From Marivivens niveibacter (lineage in GTDB: Bacteria; Pseudomonadota; Alphaproteobacteria; Rhodobacterales; Rhodobacteraceae), in assembly GCF_002150005.2 (NCBI RefSeq), contig NZ_MSPP01000001.1, positions 310,001-374,000 on the forward strand: DNA of 64,000 nucleotides, read 5' to 3'. Below the pieces are notes generated by a model. That model was not told where the DNA came from. It ran no database searches and saw only the letters and a list, made by a program, of their open reading frames with translations. Position 1 is the stretch's first letter; each line of letters opens with the position of its first letter. This document shows positions 45,438 to 53,710 of this stretch, piece by piece. The translations under genes and the position numbers were made by a program.

Positions 45438-47942
45438 ATGAAAACCCATGTTCGTGCTCTAGTCGTCGGTGGCGGCGCCATCGGCACTTCGATCGCTTAT
45501 CACCTTGCCAAGGCTGGCTGGGACGATGTCATGTTGCTGGAACGGGACGAATTGACGTCCGGTTCGACGTGGCACGCGGCTGGCCTGTTGCCTTTGTTCA
45601 ACATGTCCTATGCGACAACCCATATCCACAAATACTCGGTCGATCTGTATAAGACGCTAGAGGAAGAAACCGGCCTGAACGCTGGTTTTTCGATTTGCGG
45701 CAACCTGCGTATGGCTCAGACCCAAGAGCGCATGGATGAATACATGCTGTATTCGTCGGTCGCGGAAACTGCAGACGTTTACCACGAATTTATGACTCCT
45801 GCGCAGATCAAAGAACGCTGGCCTTTGGTCCGGACTGAGGACCTGAAAGGTGCGCTGTTCCACCCGCAGGACGGTTACATCAACCCCGCAGACGTCACCA
45901 TGGCAATGGCCAAAGGTGCCCGTCAGCGCGGCGTTCTGATCGAACGTAAATGGCAGGTTGATGGCTACAAATGGGTTGGCGACCATTGGGAAGTCACTGT
46001 CACCAAAATGGGCGAACGCGGCGGTAACCTAGTTCCGACCGAAGAACAGACCGTGATCCACGCAGAACACGTTGTAACCGCGACGGGTAACCACGCGCAG
46101 CGCACTGCAAAACTGCTGGGCATCAAAATCCCTGCAATCCCTGTGGAACACCAGTTCATCGTGACCGAACCAGACCCAGAGCTGGTCGCCTACCGCGAAG
46201 CTGGCAATCCAGAGCACCCAGTTCTGCGCGATGCTGACGCGAAATGGTACGTTCGCGAAGAGCGCGGCGGCTGGATCCTAGGCCCGTATGAGCGCAACGC
46301 GCCTGCCTGTTTCCAATACGGCGTGCCTGATAGTTTCCGCGCGGACCTGTTCCCGCTGGATCTGGAACGTATCGAAGAAGAATACATGTCCATGATCCAC
46401 CGTATTCCGTCGTCGGAAACGGTCGGCCTAAAAGACGATTTCAACGGCCCGATCTGCTATACGCCTGACGGTAACCCTCTGGTTGGTCCTGCACCGGGCC
46501 TGCGCAACATGTGGCTGGCCGAAGGGTTCAGCTTTGGCATTACCGCAGCGGGCGGTACGGGGTATTATCTGGCGCAAATGATGGTCGAAGGCGAAGCCGA
46601 GATCGACATGGCGTCGCTTGATCCGAAACGCTACGGCAGCTGGATGACCACCGAATACGGCGTGAAAAAGAACGAAGAGTGCTATGAGCACGTCTACATT
46701 CTGCACCACCCAGATGAGGAACGCGAAGCGGCCCGCCCATTGCGCACCGCACCAGCATATGACCGTCAAAAAGCCAAAGGCGCGCAATTCGGTCAGGTCA
46801 ATGGTTGGGAACGCCCGAACTATTACGGCCCGCTGGATGCGCCTGAATCGTTCGACCATGACAGCCGTAGCTTCCGCCGCGGTGAATGGTGGCAGTACGC
46901 GATGGAAGAGGCGAAAGCCGTCCGCGAAACCGCTGGTCTGATCGACGCAACTGCGTTCACCAAACACATCGTCAAAGGCCCAGGCGCGACCCAATTCTTG
47001 GATTGGTTCACCTGTAACAAACTGCCCAAAGTGGGCCGTATCAACCTGACCTACGCGCTGACCGATGCGGGCACCACCCGCACCGAATACACCATCGTGC
47101 GTTTGGCCGAGGATGAATATTACCTTGTGTCCGCTGGAGCATGGACTGACTACGACGCTGATTTCCTGCGCAAAGCGGCAGAAGATAAGGCGCCTGAATT
47201 CGGCTACATCGAAATCCAGAACGTCACGACGCAGTGGGGCGTGTTCGCCATCGCAGGTCCAAAATCGCGCGACATTCTGAAAGAGGTTCTACGCGACGCG
47301 GACGTCGAAACGGCGCTGTCGAACAAACGGTTCCCATGGCTGTCGGCTCGTCAGATCGAACTGGGCATGTGCCCAGTGAACGCGATCCGCGTGGCCTATA
47401 CAGGCGAATTGGGTTGGGAATTGCACCACCCGATCGAAATGCAGAACTACCTGTGGGATCTGCTGGTGCCTGTGCTGGAAAAACACGGCGGTAAACTGGT
47501 TGGCGCGCGTGCGCAAAACTGGCTGCGTCAGGAAAAATCCTACCGTGCGTTCGGCACCGAACTGGGCCGCGATGCGACCCCGCTAGAGGCTGACCTGCCG
47601 CGCTTTGTTGACCTGTCCAAGGAATTCAACGGCAAGGCCGCGATGGAAGCCAAAGGTATCCGTTCGAAATGCGTTACATTGCTGATCGACGGTCCCGCAG
47701 ACGCCGACCCGTGGGGCAAAGAAGCGCTGCGTGATGCGAATGGCGATTACGCTGGTCGTCTGACCTCGGGCGGGTATTCCGTGCACTTTGGCAAACAGAT
47801 CGGCATGGGCTACGTGAAACCCGAACTGGCCGAACTGGGCACCAAACTAAAGGTCAAAATCATGGGCGAACTGTATGACGCGGAAATCGTCGAAGACAGC
47901 CCCTATGATCCAAAGAACGCAAACATCCGCGTGGATGGCTAA
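45438..47942 (+). CDS. Dimethylglycine/sarcosine dehydrogenase-like FAD enzyme with GcvT domain
   Basis: 834 aa fusion. The N-terminal DAO/FAD domain (about 1-390) begins VVGGGAIGTSIAYHLAKAGWDDVMLLE, with SGSTWHAAGLLPLF at the FAD site. The C-terminal half (about 430-830) is a GcvT-type tetrahydrofolate-binding aminomethyltransferase domain ending in the barrel segment GYVKPELAELGTKLKVKIMGE. Such enzymes demethylate dimethylglycine or sarcosine, passing one carbon to folate; the substrate is inferred. The ATG at 45438 is preceded by CGGGAG. Upstream open frame is rejected because it overlaps the panC start region. Confidence 0.88.
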   Translation: MKTHVRALVVGGGAIGTSIAYHLAKAGWDDVMLLERDELTSGSTWHAAGLLPLFNMSYATTHIHKYSVDLYKTLEEETGLNAGFSICGNLRMAQTQERMDEYMLYSSVAETADVYHEFMTPAQIKERWPLVRTEDLKGALFHPQDGYINPADVTMAMAKGARQRGVLIERKWQVDGYKWVGDHWEVTVTKMGERGGNLVPTEEQTVIHAEHVVTATGNHAQRTAKLLGIKIPAIPVEHQFIVTEPDPELVAYREAGNPEHPVLRDADAKWYVREERGGWILGPYERNAPACFQYGVPDSFRADLFPLDLERIEEEYMSMIHRIPSSETVGLKDDFNGPICYTPDGNPLVGPAPGLRNMWLAEGFSFGITAAGGTGYYLAQMMVEGEAEIDMASLDPKRYGSWMTTEYGVKKNEECYEHVYILHHPDEEREAARPLRTAPAYDRQKAKGAQFGQVNGWERPNYYGPLDAPESFDHDSRSFRRGEWWQYAMEEAKAVRETAGLIDATAFTKHIVKGPGATQFLDWFTCNKLPKVGRINLTYALTDAGTTRTEYTIVRLAEDEYYLVSAGAWTDYDADFLRKAAEDKAPEFGYIEIQNVTTQWGVFAIAGPKSRDILKEVLRDADVETALSNKRFPWLSARQIELGMCPVNAIRVAYTGELGWELHHPIEMQNYLWDLLVPVLEKHGGKLVGARAQNWLRQEKSYRAFGTELGRDATPLEADLPRFVDLSKEFNGKAAMEAKGIRSKCVTLLIDGPADADPWGKEALRDANGDYAGRLTSGGYSVHFGKQIGMGYVKPELAELGTKLKVKIMGELYDAEIVEDSPYDPKNANIRVDG

Positions 47943-47947
47943 AACGA

Positions 47948-47979
47948 AAAGGGCGCCCAATCGGGCGCCCTTTGATTTT
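47948..47979. terminator. Bidirectional terminator between the FAD/GcvT gene and the BMP gene
   Basis: AAAGGGCGCCC and GGGCGCCCTTT around a 4-base loop, flanked by T-rich sequence in both directions. It serves the plus-strand dehydrogenase gene and the minus-strand binding-protein gene. Confidence 0.85.
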
Positions 47980-47996
47980 GTACGGCTAGGGATCGA

Positions 47997-49079
47997 TTAG
48001 GACGGAATGTCGCCTTCGATGCCTTCGACGTAAAAGAACATGCCAGCCAGATCGCCATCGTTTGCGACCTCACCTTCGGCCAACCAAACGGTGCCGTCTT
48101 GTTTGGTGATTGGGCCAGTGAACGGGTGGTAATCGCCCGTTGCGATCGCGTCGCGCATGGCTTCTGCTTCGGCTTTGTATTCTGCTGGAACGACGTCGGA
48201 TACTTCGCCGATGCCAACCATGCCGGTGCCGATACCATCCCAAGTGTTGGTCGACGTCCAAGTGCCGTCGATAACAGCTTGAACGCGGTCGATGTAGTAT
48301 GGTGCCCAGTTGTCGATGATCGACGAAATGCGCGGCATTGGGCCGTATTCTGCCATGTCAGCCGCCTGACCGAATGTGTAAACGCCACCAGCCTCTTTCG
48401 CGGCTTGATGCGGCGCGGTGGAATCGGTGTGCTGCAGAACAACGTCACAGCCCTGTTCAATCAGCGCTTTGGCTGCGTCTGCTTCTTTCGCTGGGTTCAG
48501 CCATTCAAAGATCCAGATGATCTTGAATTCGACGTCTGGGTTGACCTTTTTCGCGTGCAGATAGGATGCGTTGATGCCGCGAATAACCTCTGGGATCGGC
48601 ACGGATGCGATGTAGCCGATTTTGTTGGTTTGGGTCACGCGGCCAGCCAGCGTACCTTGGATTGCGCGGCCTTCGTAGAAACGCGCCGAATAGACCGACA
48701 CGTTATCTGCCTGTTTGTAGCCGGTTGCGTGTTCAAACACGGTGTTCGGGAAATTGGCCGCAACGTTGATGGTTGGGTCCATGAAACCAAACGAGGTGGT
48801 GAAAATGATGTCAGCACCCGAACGTGCCATTTGGGTGATCGCGCGTTCTGCGTCTGGGCCCTCTGGCACGGATTCTTGGTACATGAATTCGATGGCGTCA
48901 CCGAAATGCTCTACCATTTCCATGGCCGAATGGTGGTGGTGCTGGGTCCAGCCGCCATCATTGATTGGGCCAACGTAGATGAAACCAACTTTGGTTTTTT
49001 CCTGTGCGCGAGCTGGCAGGCCAGTCACAGCAGCCATCGCTGCGGCAGCACCCGAGGCAAGTAGCGTTCTGCGTTTCAT
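47997..49079 (-). CDS. BMP-family substrate-binding protein of the purine nucleoside ABC importer
   Basis: 360 aa periplasmic protein with an N-terminal signal (about residues 1-25; RR at 3-4 could allow Tat export). KVGFIYVGPINDGGWTQHHHHS and FTTSFGFMDPTINVA are typical of BMP (Bmp/Med) proteins, which bind nucleosides or purines. It is the last gene of the importer operon, 48 bases after the second permease. Together with the xdh genes it suggests xanthine, hypoxanthine or a purine nucleoside as ligand. Confidence 0.9.
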   Translation of the reverse strand: MKRRTLLASGAAAAMAAVTGLPARAQEKTKVGFIYVGPINDGGWTQHHHHSAMEMVEHFGDAIEFMYQESVPEGPDAERAITQMARSGADIIFTTSFGFMDPTINVAANFPNTVFEHATGYKQADNVSVYSARFYEGRAIQGTLAGRVTQTNKIGYIASVPIPEVIRGINASYLHAKKVNPDVEFKIIWIFEWLNPAKEADAAKALIEQGCDVVLQHTDSTAPHQAAKEAGGVYTFGQAADMAEYGPMPRISSIIDNWAPYYIDRVQAVIDGTWTSTNTWDGIGTGMVGIGEVSDVVPAEYKAEAEAMRDAIATGDYHPFTGPITKQDGTVWLAEGEVANDGDLAGMFFYVEGIEGDIPS

Positions 49080-49127
49080 ATTTCAAACTCCCAAGTAGGA
49101 CATTGTTTTTGGTTTTTGATCCACCCG

Positions 49128-50201
49128 TCACGACGACGGATGAAAGGTTTTGCCAAGCGACGCAGCAGCGCCGCCCGATCGTAGACCCACCAGAACCGCG
49201 ATGGTCGCAAGGTAGGGTAGCATGGACAGATACTCGACAGGGATAGTTTCCATGCCTAGCAATCTGAGCAAAGCGTAAAGCGCCGCAATTCCAATGATGG
49301 ACAGGGGCACGATATTGTCACGAACATCGAAACGGGCCGTTTTGATGGCGCGGTAAATGGCGTAGCCGATGGTCAGGGCCGCGACGACAATGATTATCAG
49401 ATCCAGCAGCGCCAGCGTTCCATCCGCCTGTAGGTTTAATTGCAGAACGGTCACGCCGCCAAACAGGTAGGCACCCGCAATTAGGCGCCAAGGTTTCCAG
49501 CTGGCGAACACAACGATGGCAAGCGCGATCCATCCGGCACCTGCGGTGATGCCGTCGATCCACTGGGGCACGCGGACGAGGCTGATGTAGGCCCCCGCCA
49601 AACCCGCACAGGCTCCGCCGAACACAATCGCTCCAACGCGGACCAGTCGCACGTGATATCCCAGCGCATGCGCCGCGCCGTGGTTTTCGCCGACAGCGCG
49701 TAGGATCAGCCCCGCGCGGGTGCGCGACAGGAAATACCAAACGCCCGCAACGATGCCGATGCTAAGGTACACAATCGCGTCGTGCTGGAACAGGATTGGG
49801 CCGATGAACGGGATGTCCGACAGCAGGGGAATGGGCAGTTTCGGCAGGCTAAGGTCTGTGGTGCCCACAGCCGATTGACCGATCAGCGACGACAGGCCCA
49901 GACCAAACATCGTCAGGCCCAGCCCCGTAGCGACCTGATTGGTCAGCAGGTATTGGGTTAACACGGCGAAAATCAGCGATACCGCCGCGCCCGCCAGTGC
50001 GGCACCTGTGAACCCCATGAACATGCTGCCGCTGTTGTGGCCCGCGATAAACCCGCAGACCGCGCCGACGATCATCATGCCTTCGACGCCCAAATTCAAA
50101 ACGCCCGCGCGTTCGACGACCAATTCGCCGATTGCAGCCAGCAGGATCGGGGTAGACGCAACCATCAGCGCCGCAAGGATCAAGATTGGATTGATGTCCA
50201 T
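49128..50201 (-). CDS. ABC transporter permease, nucleoside type (second permease)
   Basis: 357 aa, about ten helices, BPD_transp_2 family (RbsC/NupQ-like). LGVEGMMIVGAVCGFI and ILRAVGENHGAAHALGYHV are the conserved cytoplasmic loop regions. Its start overlaps the stop of the other permease by one base. The two permeases form the heterodimeric channel. Confidence 0.9.
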   Translation of the reverse strand: MDINPILILAALMVASTPILLAAIGELVVERAGVLNLGVEGMMIVGAVCGFIAGHNSGSMFMGFTGAALAGAAVSLIFAVLTQYLLTNQVATGLGLTMFGLGLSSLIGQSAVGTTDLSLPKLPIPLLSDIPFIGPILFQHDAIVYLSIGIVAGVWYFLSRTRAGLILRAVGENHGAAHALGYHVRLVRVGAIVFGGACAGLAGAYISLVRVPQWIDGITAGAGWIALAIVVFASWKPWRLIAGAYLFGGVTVLQLNLQADGTLALLDLIIIVVAALTIGYAIYRAIKTARFDVRDNIVPLSIIGIAALYALLRLLGMETIPVEYLSMLPYLATIAVLVGLRSGGAAASLGKTFHPSS

Positions 50202-51286
50202 TAGCGTACCTCTGCCCCTGCGAATTTAAAGCGATAGTTGGTCAATACGTCCACTGCCAATAGCGAAAACAGCAGCATGCCCTGAAACGTCAGGATCGCC
50301 GCCGAAGGCAGGTTCAGCGTCAGCTCCGCCGTTTCGCCGCCGATGTAGGTCAACGCCATCAGCAAACCCGCCAGTAGGATCCCGATGGGATGCAGCCGCC
50401 CAAGGAACGCCACGATGATCGCGGTGAACCCGTAGAACGACGGGAACGATCCCATGATTTGGCCTGCGGGGCCTGACACCTCGAACATACCCGCGACGCC
50501 GGCCAAAGCGCCCGACAATAGCAGGCAGCGCATGACCAAACGGTTCGCGTTGACTCCTGCGAACCCTGCGGCCCGCGGGCTTTGCCCTGCTAGGCGGACG
50601 TTGAACCCGAATTGGTGACGCGTGAACAGGATGTAGGCGACGATCACGGCAAAGACGGCGGTGATCGCGCCCCAGTGCATGCCTGTGCCTGCAATGACTT
50701 CGTTATTCGCGGCGGATGCGTATTGGCGCAGGTTGCGCGATCCAGGCATGCCGAACCCGTCGGGGTTGCGCAGCAAGCCTATTGAGAACGCTTTGATCAG
50801 AACCTCGGCCACGTAGACCAGCATCAGCGACACTAGGATTTCGTTGGTTTTGAAATAGACACGCAGGATCGCGGGGATCAGCGCCCATAACAATCCGCCC
50901 AGCAGGCCCGCGATGATCATCAGCGGGAAAATCAGCCAGCGGGCTTCGGTTGGGTAGAACGCAAGTGCAACGCCCGCGCCGCAGATCGCGCCGATGATGT
51001 ATTGGCCTTCGGCGCCGATGTTCCAAATGCCCGCGCGGAAACCGAACGACAGACCAATGGCGATTAGGATCAGGGGGGCGGCTTTTTTGATCACCTCGGG
51101 GCGGTCCATATAGGCAAATTCGCCGAACACGGGGTCCCAAAAGATGGTTTTGATCGACAGGATTGGATCGTTGCCCAGAAACGCGAACAATCCCATGCCC
51201 AGAACGATGGTGATGACCACGGCTAGCAAAGGCGCGGCATAGGTCCAGAATTTCGACGGCTGCGGGCGTTTTTCTAGCTTAAGCAT
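50201..51286 (-). CDS. ABC transporter permease, nucleoside type (first permease)
   Basis: 361 aa, BPD_transp_2 family (NupP-like). NIGAEGQYIIGAICGAGVAL and VRLAGQSPRAAGFAGVN are the family loop motifs. An 8-base overlap joins it to the ATPase gene. It works with the second permease, the tandem ATPase and the BMP protein. Confidence 0.9.
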   Translation of the reverse strand: MLKLEKRPQPSKFWTYAAPLLAVVITIVLGMGLFAFLGNDPILSIKTIFWDPVFGEFAYMDRPEVIKKAAPLILIAIGLSFGFRAGIWNIGAEGQYIIGAICGAGVALAFYPTEARWLIFPLMIIAGLLGGLLWALIPAILRVYFKTNEILVSLMLVYVAEVLIKAFSIGLLRNPDGFGMPGSRNLRQYASAANNEVIAGTGMHWGAITAVFAVIVAYILFTRHQFGFNVRLAGQSPRAAGFAGVNANRLVMRCLLLSGALAGVAGMFEVSGPAGQIMGSFPSFYGFTAIIVAFLGRLHPIGILLAGLLMALTYIGGETAELTLNLPSAAILTFQGMLLFSLLAVDVLTNYRFKFAGAEVR

Positions 51287-52790
51287 GTGCCGCCTCCTGT
51301 TCTGTTGCGCCGCCCAGCATGAGGCCGATTTTTTCCATGGTCAGACCTTGAGTCGGGACGGGGGCAGATAGGCGGCCTTCGTTCAGGGCGGCAAAGCTGT
51401 CTGCGATTTCCAAAATTTCGTCCAAGTCTTGGGAAATGACGACGACGGCGGACCCTTGATCCGCCAAATCTAGCAACGCCTGCCTGATAGACGCCGCTGC
51501 TGCCGCATCCACGCCCCAAGTCGGCTGGTTCACGATCAGAACCTTTGGGTTTTGCATGATCTCTCGGCCCACCACGAATTTTTGTAGGTTTCCGCCTGAC
51601 AGCGCGCGCGCGGCTGTTTCGGTGCTGGGGGTGCGGACGTCAAATTTTTCGATGATCTGGGCGGCGAAATCGCGGGCTTTGTGCCAGTTCAGGAACCCGT
51701 TTTTCGACAGGTCCATGCGGGTGTTGCCCGTCATCAAAGCGTTTTCGGTCAGGGACATATCGGGGGCTGCGGCGTGGCCGTTGCGTTCCTCGGGCGCGGC
51801 ACATAGGCCAGCGGCGCGGCGGGCGTTCGGTGGCAGGGTGCCGATGGGCTGGCCCGACAGGCAGACCATGTCGCCTTTGGTCTTGGTTTCACCCGATAGG
51901 GCCGCGACCAATTCGTCCTGTCCGTTACCCGCAACGCCGCCGATGCCATAGACTTGGCCCGCGCTGACGGTCATGGAAATATCGCGCAGCGCAGTGCCAA
52001 ACCGATGGGGGGCAGGGGCCGACAGGCCGCGCAGTTCCAACACGGTTTCGCCCGTGCTGTCCGATGCCTTTTTGGGGGTCGACAACGCAAAGCCGACCAT
52101 CATTTCGGCCATCGCGCTGCTGGTGGTTTCGCGCGGGTTGCAAGTGCCGACGACTTTGCCCAATCGCAGGATCGTCGCGTGGTGACACAAGGCGCGGATT
52201 TCATCCAGTTTGTGCGAGATATACAGGATGGATGTGCCTTCATCCGCCAGTTTGCGCAATGTGCCGAACAGGGTTTCAACTTCGCCCGGGGTTAGAACGC
52301 TGGTCGGTTCGTCCATGATCAGCAGTTTGGGGTTTTGCAGCAGACAGCGGATGATTTCGACGCGCTGACGTTCACCTGCGGAAAGATCGCCCACGATGCT
52401 GTCAGGGGACAAAGGCAGGCCGTAGTCATTCGATACGCTGGTGATCTGCGCGCTTAGGTCCCGCGGCGATGGCGGGTTTTCCATGCCAAGCGCGATGTTT
52501 TCGGCAACCGACAGGGCGTCAAACAGCGAAAAATGCTGGAATACCATAGCGATGCCCGCGGATCGGGCTTCTCGCGGGTTTTGCGGGGTGAATGGGGCGC
52601 CGTTCAGCGACATCGCACCCGCATCAGGTTTCACCAACCCGTAGATCGTTTTCACCAGCGTTGATTTGCCCGCGCCGTTTTCGCCCAGCAGCGCGTGGAT
52701 TTCGCCCTTACCCACGGCAAAGCTGATGTCGTCATTTGCGACAACGCCGGGATAGGCTTTGGTCAGTCCTGATAGGTTTAATAACGTCAC
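51279..52790 (-). CDS. Tandem-domain ABC ATPase of the purine/nucleoside importer
   Basis: 503 aa with two nucleotide-binding domains. The first has Walker A GENGAGKST (about 37-45), signature LSAGERQRVEI and Walker B LLIMDEPTSVL. The second has a weak Walker A (GGVAGNGQDEL) and LSGGNLQKFVVGREI; this asymmetry is normal in the sugar/nucleoside class. The start overlaps the xdhC stop, so transport and catabolism are co-expressed. Confidence 0.92.
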   Translation of the reverse strand: MTLLNLSGLTKAYPGVVANDDISFAVGKGEIHALLGENGAGKSTLVKTIYGLVKPDAGAMSLNGAPFTPQNPREARSAGIAMVFQHFSLFDALSVAENIALGMENPPSPRDLSAQITSVSNDYGLPLSPDSIVGDLSAGERQRVEIIRCLLQNPKLLIMDEPTSVLTPGEVETLFGTLRKLADEGTSILYISHKLDEIRALCHHATILRLGKVVGTCNPRETTSSAMAEMMVGFALSTPKKASDSTGETVLELRGLSAPAPHRFGTALRDISMTVSAGQVYGIGGVAGNGQDELVAALSGETKTKGDMVCLSGQPIGTLPPNARRAAGLCAAPEERNGHAAAPDMSLTENALMTGNTRMDLSKNGFLNWHKARDFAAQIIEKFDVRTPSTETAARALSGGNLQKFVVGREIMQNPKVLIVNQPTWGVDAAAAASIRQALLDLADQGSAVVVISQDLDEILEIADSFAALNEGRLSAPVPTQGLTMEKIGLMLGGATEQEAAHA

Positions 52791-53710
52791 GCTGTCCCCG
52801 TCTTTGGTGTCGTTGTTGTCGCATTTTGCGCCAATAATGCAGCCCCGACCCCCAGTGCAATAGCCTGAGGATGTTTGCCCAGATTAGGGTCGCCAATCGG
52901 GCAAGCAATGCGCGAAATGGATTGTCGGTCATGGCCCAGCTGCATCAGTCGATTGGTGAACCGCGCCCATTTCGTCGCCGACCCTATCAGCCCCGCGGCG
53001 TCAAACCCATGGTGCAAAAGTCCATGGCAAAGCGCAAAGTCGATATCGTGGTCGTGGGTCAGGATAATATGTTCGGCATCGCGCGGGCAATTGGCGACCA
53101 TACGGGCGGGATCAGCGGCGATGATCTGCATCACGCCGTCTGTGATGTGATCCGGAAAACGATCCGCCGAAATGTCGACCCAGTGGATTTTGAAATCAGG
53201 CAACGGAGCAAGGGTATTGATCAGAGCGCGCCCAACATGGCCCGCGCCCCAAACCCACAGATTGCGTACCGCTGGCGGGGCCGTTTCAATCAGCCAGTGA
53301 TCTATCGAAATGGGTCGTTCTGTTGGCTGTAACCGTGTTGCTTTCTGCGCGATGCGCGGTGGGATCGGAGCGGCGCCTGATACGGACCTGACATACGGCA
53401 GGTTAGGTAGGGTTTGCGCGGTGAAAACTTCGGTCATTGTGGTGACGGACCCGCCGCAGCATTGGCCCAGTCGCGGGCCCAGCGGGTAAACATGTTCGGC
53501 GATGGTGCCATGGACCAACAGATCGCGGGCGCGGGCGATTGCGTCGAATTCCAGACGTCCGCCGCCAATGGTGCCTTGGGTTTTGTCGGCCCAGACATAC
53601 ATTGCGGTGCCAGCCTCGCGCGGGGTTGAACCTGCGACACGGGTGATGACCACACGGGCGACGGGGCCGCGTTCGGTGGCCTTGGTCAATGTGTCCAGAT
53701 CAATCGCCAT
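52787..53710 (-). CDS. xdhC: XdhC, molybdenum cofactor insertion chaperone for xanthine dehydrogenase
   Basis: 307 aa. XdhC binds and sulfurates the molybdenum cofactor and inserts it into XdhB. TRVAGSTPREAGTAMYVW and GTIGGGRLEF, then CGGSV and a C-terminal Rossmann half (LWVWGAGHVGRALINTL) are the family marks. It overlaps xdhB by 11 bases and the ATPase gene by 4. Confidence 0.93.
   Translation of the reverse strand: MAIDLDTLTKATERGPVARVVITRVAGSTPREAGTAMYVWADKTQGTIGGGRLEFDAIARARDLLVHGTIAEHVYPLGPRLGQCCGGSVTTMTEVFTAQTLPNLPYVRSVSGAAPIPPRIAQKATRLQPTERPISIDHWLIETAPPAVRNLWVWGAGHVGRALINTLAPLPDFKIHWVDISADRFPDHITDGVMQIIAADPARMVANCPRDAEHIILTHDHDIDFALCHGLLHHGFDAAGLIGSATKWARFTNRLMQLGHDRQSISRIACPIGDPNLGKHPQAIALGVGAALLAQNATTTTPKTGTA

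Noticed and set aside
48099-49064. 321-aa open frame antisense to the BMP gene
   Set aside because: Entirely within a clear binding-protein gene, Cys/Trp/Phe-rich shadow composition, no plausible start signals.
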